A stretch of 64,000 bases of DNA, taken from NCBI GenBank assembly GCA_013298545.1, contig JAAFIA010000003.1, positions 48,847 to 112,846 on the forward strand, read 5' to 3'. The DNA comes from Bacteroidota bacterium (GTDB lineage: Bacteria > Bacteroidota > Bacteroidia > Palsa-965). The first letter of the stretch is position 1; the number at the start of each line of letters is the position of its first letter. The position numbers and the translations under genes are program-made. The notes below the pieces were generated by a model. It searched no databases, was not told the DNA's origin, and saw nothing but the letters and a program-made list of their open reading frames with translations. Below are positions 40,276 through 51,510 of this stretch, piece by piece.

Positions 40276-41340
40276 ATGAGCGATCAAAAAATACGTGTAG
40301 GCATTTCGCAAGGCGATATCAATGGTATTGGGCTGGAAGTAATTCTCAAAACTTTTGCAGAACCCATGATGCTTGAAGTTTGTACTCCGGTTTTATTCGG
40401 GTCGTCAAAAACGCTGGCCATACATCGCAAAGCATGTGGCCTTGATGATTTTCAAGCGCATCTCTTACGCGAAAATGAACCCTTAAACGTCAAACGCTTC
40501 AATCTTTTTTCTTGCTACGACGATGATCCGCAAGTAGAATTTGGCAAAGCCAATGCAGCTGCAGGAAAATACGCCTTGCGTTCGCTCGAATCGGCTTGCG
40601 ATGCTTTAAAAAACAACCTCGTCGATGTGCTCGTTACTGCTCCAATCGACAAACACACGATTCAGTCCGACACGTTTGTGTTCCCTGGGCATACAGAGTT
40701 TTTGCAGGCACGTTTTGGGCAAAGCGAATCGCTCATGTTATTGGTGCACGATAAGTTGCGTGTTGGTTTAGTAACTGGACATATTCCAATCAGCCAAGTT
40801 GCACAAGCCATTACCGCCGAAAAAATTCAAGCAAAAGTCCGGCTCATACACAAATCGCTCGTTGAGGATTTTGGCATTCGTCGCCCACGCATTGCAGTAC
40901 TAAGCCTCAATCCACATGCCGGCGATAACGGAACCATTGGCAACGAAGATCAAACCATCATTGCTCCCGCCCTGCAAATATTTCAAGAAGGACAGATTTT
41001 GGCTTTTGGCCCCTACCCTGCCGATGGATTTTTTGGCTCGGGTGCATGGCAAAATTTCGATGGTGTTATTGCCATGTATCACGATCAAGGACTTGCTCCA
41101 TTTAAAACCGTTGCCTTTCATGGCGGCGTGAATTTTACCGCCGGACTTCCAATTATTCGCACTTCGCCCGATCATGGAACGGCGTATGATATTGCCGGAA
41201 AAAACAAAGCCGACGAAAGTTCATTCCGCGAAGCTGTGTATATGGCCATTGATACTTTCCGCCGCCGCAAGGGTTGGTTTGAAGCTACTGCTAATCCCTT
41301 GAAATTTTCACCCAATAAAAATCGGGAACGCTTTTCCTAG
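40276..41340 (+). CDS. pdxA: 4-hydroxythreonine-4-phosphate dehydrogenase
   Basis: GISQGDINGIGLEVILKTF; VTAPIDKHTIQ; FPGHTEFL; LNPHAGDNGTIGNED; MYHDQGLAPFK. Confidence 0.95.
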   Translation: MSDQKIRVGISQGDINGIGLEVILKTFAEPMMLEVCTPVLFGSSKTLAIHRKACGLDDFQAHLLRENEPLNVKRFNLFSCYDDDPQVEFGKANAAAGKYALRSLESACDALKNNLVDVLVTAPIDKHTIQSDTFVFPGHTEFLQARFGQSESLMLLVHDKLRVGLVTGHIPISQVAQAITAEKIQAKVRLIHKSLVEDFGIRRPRIAVLSLNPHAGDNGTIGNEDQTIIAPALQIFQEGQILAFGPYPADGFFGSGAWQNFDGVIAMYHDQGLAPFKTVAFHGGVNFTAGLPIIRTSPDHGTAYDIAGKNKADESSFREAVYMAIDTFRRRKGWFEATANPLKFSPNKNRERFS

Positions 41341-41370
41341 GTTTAACAAATAAACAAACCCTACTTGTTT

Positions 41371-42102
41371 ATGAAAAAAATAGCACTCCTCTTTTCTTTG
41401 CTCCTTGCTAATCTGCTCGTTGCACAGGATAAAGAAGTTGGAATTGGTCTCTCATTAAACTACGGCCCTGGAAATCCGAAAGAATTTAATCGAGCGATGG
41501 ACTCGCTCAATGCAGGTGCACCGTGGCTTTCAAAAAAATTTGGCCAAATCAATACCTACCATGGTTGGGGCTTACACGCGTTTGTCCGCACCGAATCCAT
41601 CTTCGAGTACGGCCTCACATTTGATCGGATGTATGGTGATATTATGCACGCACAAGGCAGCGACTCGGCCATGACCAATAATGTTAATTACAATTGGTGG
41701 ATTCGTCATCGCTTGTCAAATTTTTCGGTGCGCGGTGGCATTGCGCCCTTCCATTGGTTGTCGTTTGGTATCAACTACGGAATCGCTTATTCAACTACGC
41801 AAAGTAAAAAGCTCACAACAAGTCAGGAAGTCAAATTTTTTGACTGGATGTTTGCGCGTTTGCATCAGAATAAAAGAGATAACCGCATGTTGTTGGGTTC
41901 ATATATCAATTTCCATTTGCATAAAGAAGGTGGTGATTTTGGTCTTGATATTCAGCCTTATTACAATTTAGTGATTGGGAAAGCTGAATTTTTAGATTTT
42001 CTTGACAAAGAAACACTTGCTCCCAATAAATCGCTTCCTACAAAAACCAGCTACAGTAATTTTGGCGTTCGTGTAGTTTTCTTTGGAAATTTGGATGATT
42101 AA
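41371..42102 (+). CDS. Secreted hypothetical protein
   Basis: Signal peptide MKKIALLFSLLLANLLVAQ. Confidence 0.55.
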   Translation: MKKIALLFSLLLANLLVAQDKEVGIGLSLNYGPGNPKEFNRAMDSLNAGAPWLSKKFGQINTYHGWGLHAFVRTESIFEYGLTFDRMYGDIMHAQGSDSAMTNNVNYNWWIRHRLSNFSVRGGIAPFHWLSFGINYGIAYSTTQSKKLTTSQEVKFFDWMFARLHQNKRDNRMLLGSYINFHLHKEGGDFGLDIQPYYNLVIGKAEFLDFLDKETLAPNKSLPTKTSYSNFGVRVVFFGNLDD

Positions 42103-42276
42103 ACTATTCTTGTTCAATCCCGATGGGGAACTGAAACAAGTCTTTTTCCTGATAAAAACGCATTTTCATCCCCCTTTTTCGCTTTTTTGTCGGAAAAGCG
42201 CATTTTCCGTGCAAATTTTTTGTTGATATCCTGTTAATTTGTGTACTTTTGCCACCCTTCCGAAAAGGAGGCTGTT

Positions 42277-42825
42277 ATGAAACTGAGCCACGAACACATC
42301 ATTCCGTTTTCCGGTCTCAAAGACGGCAGTCACGAATACGACCTCGCATTGACCGATACGTTCTTTGAAGCGATCGACTATTCAGAAGTTCGGAAAGGAC
42401 AGGTAGCGGTTCATTTAACCCTGCAAAAACGCCCAGAAATGCTCGTACTCGAGATTGAACTCGATGGTACTGTAGAACTGGAATGCGACCGTTGCAGCGA
42501 AATGTACCAACAAGCCATCAGCGCCGAACGCAAACTCGTTGTCAACCTCAACGAAGATCAGTTTAGCGATGAAGACGACCTGATGACACTTCCGGCCTCA
42601 ACACATGAGCTTGATTTGCGTCATTACCTGTATGAGTATGTGATGTTGGCCTTGCCTTCCCGCAGAGTCCACCCCGAAGATCCGGGTGAACCAAACGGTT
42701 GCGATCCAGTCATCATTCAAAAACTCGAAGAACTCGCTGCCCAACCCGAAACACCTGATGTTCAAGACGACCTTTCAGACGACCCGCGTTGGCAAGCACT
42801 AAAAAATATTAAATTCGATCAGTAA
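42277..42825 (+). CDS. DUF177 (YceD) family protein
   Basis: VELECDRCSEMYQQAI; located directly upstream of rpmF-plsX-fabH. Confidence 0.87.
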   Translation: MKLSHEHIIPFSGLKDGSHEYDLALTDTFFEAIDYSEVRKGQVAVHLTLQKRPEMLVLEIELDGTVELECDRCSEMYQQAISAERKLVVNLNEDQFSDEDDLMTLPASTHELDLRHYLYEYVMLALPSRRVHPEDPGEPNGCDPVIIQKLEELAAQPETPDVQDDLSDDPRWQALKNIKFDQ

Positions 42826-42854
42826 AATACAACACAATTCAATAACACAGTACC

Positions 42855-43040
42855 ATGCCTAATCCAAAGAAACGTCACTCGAAAAGCCGCCGCGACAAGC
42901 GCCGCACACACTACAAGGCCGAAACTCCTAACGTAGTTACTTGCTCTGTTACAGGCGAAGCTCACCTCTGGCACCGTGCTTACTGGCACGAAGGAGCGCT
43001 CTACTACAAGGGCCGTGTGATTATCGAACCAAAAAACTAA
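42855..43040 (+). CDS. rpmF: 50S ribosomal protein L32
   Basis: [44 protein letters not shown]. Confidence 0.96.
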   Translation: MPNPKKRHSKSRRDKRRTHYKAETPNVVTCSVTGEAHLWHRAYWHEGALYYKGRVIIEPKN

Positions 43041-43055
43041 GCCCCGTATCTTCGG

Positions 43056-43991
43056 ATGAAGATCGGAATCGACATCCTCGGCGGTGATTATGCACCTGAA
43101 GCTACGCTTTCGGGAGCTATTCTCGCACACGGTGTGCTGCCCGCATCCATCAGTTTAGTGCTGATCGGTGACGAGCAGCAAATTCGTGCTGCCTGTCAGC
43201 AACATAACTTCGATCCTGCACAATTCGAAATTGTTCACGCGACCGAAGTTATCGGCATGGGCGAACACCCCGTCAAAGCCTTTTCCCAAAAACCAAACTC
43301 AACCATTTCTACGGGTTTCCGCCTGCTGAAAGAAGGAAAAATTGATGCTTTCGCCAGCTGTGGAAACACAGGTGCGATGCTCGTTGGGTCCATGTACACC
43401 GTGAAATCAATTCCCGGTGTTATTCGTCCTTGTATTACTACGGTTCTTCCCAAAGAAGAAGGCGGATTCAACCTCATGCTCGATGTGGGTAGCAATGCCG
43501 ATTGTAAGCCCGATGTCTTGTATCAGTTTGGCATTTTAGGAAAGTTATATGCCGAGCATGTATTCAAAATTGAAAATCCGAAAGTTGGTCTGTTAAATAT
43601 TGGCGAAGAAGCCGAAAAAGGCAATCTTGTTACACAGGCCACACATACGTTGATGAAAGATTCGCGCGATTTTAATTTTGTGGGCAATGTCGAAGGACGA
43701 GATATTTTCTCAGATAAAGCCGATGTCATTGTTTGCGAAGGCTTTACAGGCAATGTGGTTTTGAAAGCAGCCGAAGCATTCTATACCGTATTCAAGCGCC
43801 GCCAAATCAAAGATGCGTATTTGGATCGATTTAATTACGAGATTTACGGCGGAACGCCTATTTTAGGCATCAATTCTACCGTAATGATTGGCCACGGAAT
43901 TTCGAGTCCAGAAGCCATTAAAAATATGATTCTCCTTACACGCGACGTGGTGAATGCCCGCCTGCCTGAAAAAATTAAACAAGCATTCTAA
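43056..43991 (+). CDS. plsX: Phosphate acyltransferase PlsX
   Basis: IGIDILGGDYAPEA; FASCGNTGAMLVGS; LLNIGEEAEKGN; VCEGFTGNVVLK. Confidence 0.95.
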   Translation: MKIGIDILGGDYAPEATLSGAILAHGVLPASISLVLIGDEQQIRAACQQHNFDPAQFEIVHATEVIGMGEHPVKAFSQKPNSTISTGFRLLKEGKIDAFASCGNTGAMLVGSMYTVKSIPGVIRPCITTVLPKEEGGFNLMLDVGSNADCKPDVLYQFGILGKLYAEHVFKIENPKVGLLNIGEEAEKGNLVTQATHTLMKDSRDFNFVGNVEGRDIFSDKADVIVCEGFTGNVVLKAAEAFYTVFKRRQIKDAYLDRFNYEIYGGTPILGINSTVMIGHGISSPEAIKNMILLTRDVVNARLPEKIKQAF

Positions 43992-43994
43992 GCT

Positions 43995-44993
43995 ATGACA
44001 AAAATCCGAGCAGCAATTACAGGTGTGGGCGGTTGGTTGCCCGAAACCGTTCTGAGTAATGCAGACCTCGAAAAGATGGTGGATACCACCGACGAGTGGA
44101 TTTTGTCGCGAACCGGAATTAAAGAACGTAGAATTTTAAAAGGTGTCGATCAAGGTGTTTCTGTGCTTGGCGAAAATGCTTGCAAAGATTTACTCACAAA
44201 AAAAGGAATCGACCCGCTCGAAATCGATCTCGTTATTTTTGCAACCGTTACACCCGACCATCAATTTCCATCCAGCGCCAATTTGGTTTGCGATCGCTTA
44301 GGCATGAAAAATGCTTGGGGCTTTGATCTCTCTGCGGCTTGCTCTGGATTTTTATTTGCACTCTCTACGGGTACTCAATTTATTGAGACCGGTCTTTATA
44401 AAAAAGTAATTATCATTGGTGCCGATAAAATGTCGGCCATCATTGATTATTCCGATCGTACAACCTGCGTCATTTTTGGCGATGGCGGTGGTGCGGTTTT
44501 ATTAGAACCCACAACCGAAGACATTGGTGTTATGGATTTTCTGCTGCACACCGATGGCTCAGGCGTAAATTACCTCAACCTTCCTGCTGGTGGATCGAAA
44601 CGTCCGCCTTCTCATGCAACAGTTGATGCTAAACAGCATTTTGTTCATCAAGAAGGACAGGCCGTTTACAAACATGCTGTGGTAAACATGGCTGAAGTCT
44701 CGGCCCGCATCATGGAAAAAAATAACCTTTCTTCCGATGATGTTACTTGGCTCGTTCCACATCAAGCCAACAAACGTATTGTCGATGCAACTGCAAGCCG
44801 CATGGGATTGCCCGAAGAAAAAGTCATGATGAACATTGAACGTTATGGCAATACAACCGCAGGAACACTTCCTTTGTTGTTGTGGGATTACGAAAAGCAA
44901 TTGAAAAAAGGTGACACCCTAATTTTTTCTGCCTTTGGTGGTGGATTTACTTGGGGAGCCATCTATGTTAAATGGGCCTACAATGGTCAATAA
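43995..44993 (+). CDS. fabH: Beta-ketoacyl-ACP synthase III
   Basis: ISGVGGWLPE-like start; DLSAACSGFLFAL; WLVPHQANKRIVDA; ERYGNTTAGTLPL. Confidence 0.96.
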   Translation: MTKIRAAITGVGGWLPETVLSNADLEKMVDTTDEWILSRTGIKERRILKGVDQGVSVLGENACKDLLTKKGIDPLEIDLVIFATVTPDHQFPSSANLVCDRLGMKNAWGFDLSAACSGFLFALSTGTQFIETGLYKKVIIIGADKMSAIIDYSDRTTCVIFGDGGGAVLLEPTTEDIGVMDFLLHTDGSGVNYLNLPAGGSKRPPSHATVDAKQHFVHQEGQAVYKHAVVNMAEVSARIMEKNNLSSDDVTWLVPHQANKRIVDATASRMGLPEEKVMMNIERYGNTTAGTLPLLLWDYEKQLKKGDTLIFSAFGGGFTWGAIYVKWAYNGQ

Positions 44994-45048
44994 GTAAATT
45001 TTAATTCGTCCGGCATAATCCGGTTTATTTTAACAAAACGCACAAGCG

Positions 45049-45537
45049 ATGAAACTGAACGAAATCCAAGACCTGATCAAATTCGTAGCCAAATCTGGCG
45101 TAAGCGAAGTAGAACTGGAAACGAAGGATGTAAAAATTGTCATCAAGACTCAAAGCAGCAAATCACGCACCGATACTCCGGTGATGATGCAAGCAGCACC
45201 GGTTATGCAAGCACCTGTTGCACAACAAATCGTTGCAACTCCTGCCGCTGAAACAAAAGCTCCTGAAACGGCAAAACCTGCTGCTGAATCAGCAAACCTG
45301 ATCACCGTAAAATCGCCGATGATTGGAACGTTTTATCGCTCATCAGGACCAGACAAGCCTTTGTTTGTGAATGTTGGCGACGAAATCAAACCCGGCAAAG
45401 TCGTTTGCATCATTGAAGCCATGAAACTCTTCAACGAAATCGAATCTGACATTGCAGGCCGTATCGTAAAAATACTTGTTGACGATGCGTCTCCGGTAGA
45501 ATACGATCAACCACTTTTCTTGGTCGAGCCAGCTTAA
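45049..45537 (+). CDS. accB: Acetyl-CoA carboxylase biotin carboxyl carrier protein
   Basis: VKSPMIGTFYRSSGPDKPLFVNVGDEIKPGKVVCIIEAMKLFNEIE. Confidence 0.96.
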   Translation: MKLNEIQDLIKFVAKSGVSEVELETKDVKIVIKTQSSKSRTDTPVMMQAAPVMQAPVAQQIVATPAAETKAPETAKPAAESANLITVKSPMIGTFYRSSGPDKPLFVNVGDEIKPGKVVCIIEAMKLFNEIESDIAGRIVKILVDDASPVEYDQPLFLVEPA

Positions 45538-45650
45538 TACCATTCATCCATACATACAGGGTCTGTTTTTCAGGCCCTGTTTTGTTGCACGGTCCATGAA
45601 CATATTCGCCAAAAGGCGTGTTTTTACATTGACACAACACCTATTTCGTT

Positions 45651-47006
45651 ATGGCTAAAGATAAAATGTTTAAAAAAATCCTCGTCGCAAATCGCGGTGA
45701 AATCGCGCTGCGTATCATCCGCACCTGCCGCGAAATGGGCATTCTTACCGTCGCCGTGTATTCTACTGCCGACCGAGAATCGCTTCACGTAAAATTTGCT
45801 GACGAAGCCGTTTGCATTGGCCCACCGCCGAGCAAAGACTCTTACCTCAATATTCCAAACATCATTGCAGCCGCAGAGATTACCAATGCCGATGCAATTC
45901 ATCCGGGATATGGTTTTCTCTCCGAGAATTCAAAATTTTCGCGCATCTGTGCCGAACATAAAATCAAGTTTATCGGTGCAACACCCGAACAGATTGATTC
46001 GATGGGCGACAAATCAAATGCGAAAGACACCATGAAACGCGCTGGCGTTCCCTGCATTCCAGGAAGCGAAGGTCTGCTCGAAAGTGCTGAACAAGCCAAA
46101 GCCCTTGCTCCTGAAGTGGGCTACCCCGTTATCATCAAAGCCACCGCAGGTGGCGGTGGTCGCGGTATGCGCATTGTCTGGAAAGAAGAAGAACTAGATG
46201 CCCTGTACGAATCGGCCACGAAAGAGGCTGAAGCCGCTTTTGGTAACGGCGCGCTTTACATGGAAAAATACATCGAAGAGCCACGCCACATCGAAATTCA
46301 GATTGCGGGCGATCAATACGGAAAAGTTTGTCACCTCAGCGAACGCGATTGCTCCATTCAACGTCGCCATCAAAAATTGATGGAAGAGACACCATCACCA
46401 TTCATGACCGACGAACTTCGCGAACGCATGGGCGAAGCTGCCTGCAAAGCTGCTGCTGCTGTTGCCTACGAAGGCGTTGGAACTGTTGAGTTTTTGGTCG
46501 ATAAGCACCGCAATTTCTACTTCATGGAAATGAATACGCGTATTCAAGTCGAGCATCCAATTACCGAAGAAGTTATTGATTACGATTTGATTCGCGAACA
46601 AATTCTCATCGCTGCTGGTGTTCCCATTACAGGTAAAAATTACTACCCACAATTGCATGCTATTGAGTGCCGCATCAATGCCGAAGATCCATTCAACGGC
46701 TTCCGCCCTTCACCCGGAAAAATCACAGTTCTGCACACACCCGGCGGTCATGGCATTCGTGTCGATTCGCATATTTACGCCGGTTATACCATTCCGCCGT
46801 ACTACGACTCCATGGTGGCCAAACTCATCACCACCGCACAAACACGCGAAGAAGCCATCGCCAAAATGCGGCGCGCCCTCAGCGAATTTGTAATCGAAGG
46901 TGTAAAAACAACCATTCCATTTCACTTGCGCCTGATGAACGAAGAAAATTTCATCAAAGGAAATTACACGACAAAATATATGGAGTCGTTTGATTTGAGC
47001 GAGTAA
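45651..47006 (+). CDS. accC: Acetyl-CoA carboxylase biotin carboxylase subunit
   Basis: [61 protein letters not shown]. Confidence 0.97.
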   Translation: MAKDKMFKKILVANRGEIALRIIRTCREMGILTVAVYSTADRESLHVKFADEAVCIGPPPSKDSYLNIPNIIAAAEITNADAIHPGYGFLSENSKFSRICAEHKIKFIGATPEQIDSMGDKSNAKDTMKRAGVPCIPGSEGLLESAEQAKALAPEVGYPVIIKATAGGGGRGMRIVWKEEELDALYESATKEAEAAFGNGALYMEKYIEEPRHIEIQIAGDQYGKVCHLSERDCSIQRRHQKLMEETPSPFMTDELRERMGEAACKAAAAVAYEGVGTVEFLVDKHRNFYFMEMNTRIQVEHPITEEVIDYDLIREQILIAAGVPITGKNYYPQLHAIECRINAEDPFNGFRPSPGKITVLHTPGGHGIRVDSHIYAGYTIPPYYDSMVAKLITTAQTREEAIAKMRRALSEFVIEGVKTTIPFHLRLMNEENFIKGNYTTKYMESFDLSE

Positions 47007-47040
47007 GTTGACCTAACTAAATTAATTGTTGTATCAACTA

Positions 47041-47218
47041 AGAGCCTGTTTAAATTTTATCCTTTGTTCCGAAGCTTCGGAATTGTTATGCGCCTTTTTG
47101 CACCATACTTCGTTGCGTTTTTAAACCGTAGGCGCGCTGCTATGGCCTTCAAAACGCGCCTCGTCTGGCACAAAAAGCCATCATAACAATTCTCAAAAAC
47201 AAATTTTAAACAGGCTCT
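47041..47218. repeat. Dispersed long-palindrome repeat, copy B (with 13-nt longer left arm containing the 16-bp perfect palindrome TTCCGAAGCTTCGGAA)
   Basis: AGAGCCTGTTTAAATTTT...AAATTTTAAACAGGCTCT terminal inverted arms; interior shared with copies A and C. Confidence 0.95.
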
Positions 47219-47251
47219 AAAAACCGAACATGAAAAAGTTCGGTTTTTTTT
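47219..47251 (+). terminator. Intrinsic terminator immediately after repeat copy B
   Basis: AAAACCGAAC-atgaaaaa-GTTCGGTTTTTTTT. Confidence 0.8.
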
Positions 47252-47318
47252 ATTGCCCTATGCTTGCTACAATTGGCTTCATGAGCACCATATAACCTAA
47301 ACGCAAAATCTCCACAAA

Positions 47319-47356
47319 AAAATTGCCCTGCATTTTTTCAAACGCAGGGCAATTTT
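47319..47356. terminator. Intrinsic terminator (nrdA side)
   Basis: AAAATTGCCCTGC-attttttcaaac-GCAGGGCAATTTT. Confidence 0.8.
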
Positions 47357-47418
47357 CAAAATAAATTTTCAAAACCAATAATTAGCGTTTCTGTCCCGCC
47401 AATACGGACAATCGATCA

Positions 47419-49815
47419 TTAGCTGCCGCAAGCTTCGCAAGCGTCTGGATTGTCCAGTGAGCAAGCGATTTCAGACATACGAACTTCTGCGCTTACATCT
47501 GTTGCATCAACGATTGTCTCTTCTGCTGTAACTTGTGAATTGGTTTGAAGCGTGGTTGTATCGACCGTAAACTTGATCGCATCTGCTGCTGCTTTGGTGC
47601 GCAAATAATACATGCCTGTTTTCAATCCTTTTTCCCAAGCGTAAAAATGCATGGAAGTCAATTTCGCAAAATTTGGACTTTGAATAAATACATTCAGCGA
47701 TTGCGACTGACAAATAAATGCGCCACGATCTGCTGCCATATCAATCAAGGCACGTTGTGGAATTTCCCAAACGGTGCGGTACAAATCCTTGATGTTTTGC
47801 GGAATCTCGTCGATATTTTGAACACTGCCATTGGCAGCAATGATTTTATTTTTCAGGTTGTCGTTCCACATACCCAACTTCACCAAGTCTTTCAACAAGT
47901 GTTTATTCACGACAACAAATTCGCCAGACAAGACACGGCGAGTATAAATGTTTGAGGTGTATGGCTCAAAACATTCGTTGTTGCCGAGAATCTGTGAAGT
48001 AGATGCGGTTGGCATTGGCGCTAGCAAAAGGGAATTGCGAACACCATGCTTTTTCACTTCTTCGCGCAAGATATCCCATTCCCAACGGCTGCTTGGTGTT
48101 ACATTCCACATATCAAATTGGAAAATTCCTTTTGATACAGGTGAACCAGCGTAGCTTTCGTAAGGACCATGCTCCTTCGACAAATCTTTCGAAGCAGTCA
48201 TCGAAGCGTAATAAATCGTTTCGTGAATGTCTTTATTCAATTGACGTGCTTCGTCAGAATCGAAAGGCAAACGCAAGAGAATAAACGCATCGGCCAAACC
48301 TTGAACGCCAAGGCCAATTGGGCGGTGGCGCATGTTTGAACGACGGGCTTCAACAACAGGATAATAATTGCCGTCGATAATTTTGTTCAAGTTTTTAGTA
48401 ACGGTATATGTTACATCAAACAAACGTTGGTGATCAAATTGACCGTCGATGACAAAGCGCGGCAATGCGAGTGAAGCCAAATTACAAACAGCAACTTCGT
48501 CGGGAGCAGTGTATTCGATAATCTCGGTACACAAATTAGACGATTTGATTGTCCCTAAATTTTGTTGATTGCTCTTGCGGTTTGCCGCGTCTTTATAGAG
48601 CATGTATGGATTACCCGTTTCGATTTGCGATTCGAGAATTGCAAACCACAAATCTTGTGCTTTGATTTGTTTGCGGTAACGTCCTTCGGCTTCGTATTTC
48701 AAGTATAAGGTTTCAAACTCTTCGCCCCAACATTCATGCAAATCAGGCGATTCGTTTGGACACATCAACGACCAGTTACCATTGTCTTTCACACGTTGCA
48801 TAAACAAATCGGGAATCCAGAGAGCCATAAACAAATCGCGTGCGCGCATCTCTTCTTTTCCGTTGTTTTTACGCAATTCGAGGAATTCAAAAATATCGGA
48901 ATGCCAAGGTTCGAGATAAATTGCAAACGAGCCTTTGCGTTTTCCACCGCCTTGGTCAACGTAACGGGCAGTATCATTAAACACACGCAACATCGGGATG
49001 ATTCCGTTTGATGTTCCGTTTGTTCCGCGAATGTAAGAACCTGTTGCACGAACATTGTGAATGCTCAAGCCAATACCGCCAGCACTTTGCGAAATTTTGG
49101 CGCAGTTTTTCAAGGTATCGTAAATACCATCAATGCTATCGTCTTTTACTTGCAACAAGAAGCACGAAGACATTTGCGGCTTCGGTGTTCCAGCGTTGAA
49201 CAAAGTTGGTGTAGCGTGTGTAAACCAACGCTCACTCATCAAGTTATAGGTTTCGATGGCTGATTCCACGTCTTCCTTGTGAATACCCACAGACACGCGC
49301 ATGAGCATGTGTTGCGGACGTTCAGCAACTTTACCATCAATTTTGAGCAAGTACGAACGTTCGAGTGTTTTGAACCCGAAATAATCGTAGCCAAAATCGC
49401 GGTCATAAATGATCGACGAATCGAGCAATTGTGCATTGTTGCGAATCACTTCATATACATCATCGGCAATCAATGCCGCACGTTTTTGTGTTTTCGGATC
49501 GATGTAGGTATAGAGGCGTTCCATGGTTTTGGAAAACGACTTCTCTGTATTCTTATGCAGGTTGGAAACAGCAATACGCGAAGCCAACAACGCAAAATCA
49601 GGATGTTTGGTTGTGAGCGATGCCGCTGTTTCTGCAGCAAGGTTATCGAGTTCGCTTGTGGTTACGCCGGGATAAATACCCTGAATGACCTTCATCGCAA
49701 CTTCAACAGGGCTAACATGCACCGAATCGAGTGCATAGCACAGTTTCTGGATACGGGCCGTAACCTTGTCGAATTTTACGGATTCTTTACTGCCATCGCG
49801 TTTAATTACGTACAT
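47419..49815 (-). CDS. nrdA: Ribonucleoside-diphosphate reductase, alpha subunit
   Basis: [25 protein letters not shown]-cone; [52 protein letters not shown]-terminal CEACGS. Confidence 0.96.
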   Translation of the reverse strand: MYVIKRDGSKESVKFDKVTARIQKLCYALDSVHVSPVEVAMKVIQGIYPGVTTSELDNLAAETAASLTTKHPDFALLASRIAVSNLHKNTEKSFSKTMERLYTYIDPKTQKRAALIADDVYEVIRNNAQLLDSSIIYDRDFGYDYFGFKTLERSYLLKIDGKVAERPQHMLMRVSVGIHKEDVESAIETYNLMSERWFTHATPTLFNAGTPKPQMSSCFLLQVKDDSIDGIYDTLKNCAKISQSAGGIGLSIHNVRATGSYIRGTNGTSNGIIPMLRVFNDTARYVDQGGGKRKGSFAIYLEPWHSDIFEFLELRKNNGKEEMRARDLFMALWIPDLFMQRVKDNGNWSLMCPNESPDLHECWGEEFETLYLKYEAEGRYRKQIKAQDLWFAILESQIETGNPYMLYKDAANRKSNQQNLGTIKSSNLCTEIIEYTAPDEVAVCNLASLALPRFVIDGQFDHQRLFDVTYTVTKNLNKIIDGNYYPVVEARRSNMRHRPIGLGVQGLADAFILLRLPFDSDEARQLNKDIHETIYYASMTASKDLSKEHGPYESYAGSPVSKGIFQFDMWNVTPSSRWEWDILREEVKKHGVRNSLLLAPMPTASTSQILGNNECFEPYTSNIYTRRVLSGEFVVVNKHLLKDLVKLGMWNDNLKNKIIAANGSVQNIDEIPQNIKDLYRTVWEIPQRALIDMAADRGAFICQSQSLNVFIQSPNFAKLTSMHFYAWEKGLKTGMYYLRTKAAADAIKFTVDTTTLQTNSQVTAEETIVDATDVSAEVRMSEIACSLDNPDACEACGS

Positions 49816-49869
49816 AAGCGGGTGTGTTTTTGAGTGGGAGATATAGTGGAGGGTGGAGTGTCTAATGGA

Positions 49870-50847
49870 TTAAAAATCTTCGTCGAGACTAAATACATTG
49901 TCGTTGCGGTCTGAGGTAACACCAGCCTTCTGGTATTCACCAACACGCTTCTCGAAGAAATTGGTTTTGCCTTGCAACGAAATCATTTCCATGAAATCGA
50001 ATGGATTGGTTGCGTTGTAAATTTTACTGCATCCCAAAGCGAGCAACAGACGGTCGGCAACAAACTCAATGTACTGACACATCAAATCGGCATTCATACC
50101 AATGAGTTTTACAGGCAATGCACTTGTAACAAATTCCTTTTCAATCTCAACGGCATTGGTGATGATTTCTTTCACCTGCGATTCTGGAAGTTTGTTTTTC
50201 AGGTGATGGGTATAAAGCAAGCATGCAAAATCGCAATGCAAGCCTTCATCACGCGAAATCAATTCGTTTGAAAAGGTGAGGCCAGGCATCAAGCCACGTT
50301 TCTTCAACCAGAAAATCGAGCAGAACGAACCGGAGAAGAAAATTCCTTCAACAGCAGCAAAAGCGATCAAACGCTCGGCGAAATTTCCGTTGTTGATCCA
50401 ACGAATGGCCCATTCTGCTTTTTTCGAAACAGCCGGAACGGTTTCGAGCGCATGAAAGAGGTGATCTTTTTCGGTCGGATCTTTAATATAAGTATCAATC
50501 AATAACGAATAGGTTTCGCTATGGATGTTTTCAATCATGATTTGGTAGCCATAAAAACAACGCGCCTCAGGATACTGTACTTCGTTGGTGAAATTGATAG
50601 CAAGGTTTTCGTTTACGATACCATCGCTCGCTGCAAAAAATGCGAGTACATGTTTAATAAAATGTTTCTCGTCATTATTAAGCTTCGAACTCCAGTCAAC
50701 CAAATCGGGAGAAAGATCAATCTCCTCTGCTGTCCAAAAGCTAGCTTCCGCCTTTTTGTACATTTCCCAAATATCGTGGTGCTTGATTGGAAACAGCACG
50801 AATCGGTCTTTATTTTCGAGCAGGATGGGTTCAGTTATTTCAGTCAT
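49870..50847 (-). CDS. nrdB: Ribonucleoside-diphosphate reductase, beta subunit
   Basis: [68 protein letters not shown]. Confidence 0.96.
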   Translation of the reverse strand: MTEITEPILLENKDRFVLFPIKHHDIWEMYKKAEASFWTAEEIDLSPDLVDWSSKLNNDEKHFIKHVLAFFAASDGIVNENLAINFTNEVQYPEARCFYGYQIMIENIHSETYSLLIDTYIKDPTEKDHLFHALETVPAVSKKAEWAIRWINNGNFAERLIAFAAVEGIFFSGSFCSIFWLKKRGLMPGLTFSNELISRDEGLHCDFACLLYTHHLKNKLPESQVKEIITNAVEIEKEFVTSALPVKLIGMNADLMCQYIEFVADRLLLALGCSKIYNATNPFDFMEMISLQGKTNFFEKRVGEYQKAGVTSDRNDNVFSLDEDF

Positions 50848-50908
50848 TGGTATTCCTCCGGTTTTGGGTCAATTTTGGTAATTCGATGTTTATCAGACAC
50901 TTCTGGCG

Positions 50909-50932
50909 AAAAAAGCAGGCGCGTAGCCTGCT
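50909..50932 (-). terminator. Terminator-like hairpin in the nrdB 5' leader
   Basis: Minus strand AGCAGGC-TACGC-GCCTGCT followed by T tract; lies ~60 nt upstream of the nrdB start. Confidence 0.65.
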
Positions 50933-51356
50933 AGTCTCAGATAATTTGCTGGTGATGAGGGACTTGAGCAATTCGGTGATGCCCCTGATCGACGAAGACA
51001 AATTTTTAAAAAACGCCGATGAGAACCAAGTCTATTCCATTAACATTTGCGTGAAGTTGTCAACACACCACGACCACCGAACCTGTTAATAAAGCCTGAA
51101 AAAAACACCCTTTCTGAATCTTTGCAAGGCTTGCAGCCCAACGTGAATAATTCTGAAAAAAAAACCGCCTCCCTAATTGCAAAATCCAATTTTATGACAG
51201 GTGTTTTTTGCGTTACCAAAACGTTAAACCAAGTTCTTGCGAAAAAAAATTCGCTGTAATGCAATCTTTTTTTGCTCACATCAAAGTATTCGGTATTTTC
51301 GCAGTCCCGTTTCCAAAGCAAATACCTTTGGGCTACCGAAAACGGGGAACTAAAAT

Positions 51357-51440
51357 GCCCAGATGGCGGAATCGGTAGACGCGCTGGTCTCAAACACCAG
51401 TGGATTCACTTCCATGCCGGTTCGACTCCGGCTCTGGGTA
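51357..51440 (+). tRNA. tRNA-Leu (CAA anticodon)
   Basis: GCCCAGA...TCTGGGT acceptor stem, discriminator A; CTGGT-CTCAAAC-ACCAG anticodon arm; long variable arm (TGGATTCACTTCCA); GGTTCGACTCC T-loop. Confidence 0.95.
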
Positions 51441-51510
51441 CTTGAACGGAATGAGGAACAAAGCGAGAGCGAAGTTTTTCATTCCGTTTTTTCTTAGACC
51501 TTTTTTAAAA

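Noticed and set aside
50787-51259. Plus-strand ORFs 50787-51089 and 51047-51259 upstream of tRNA-Leu
   Set aside because: Partly antisense to nrdB or its leader, no recognisable domain, no convincing start region.
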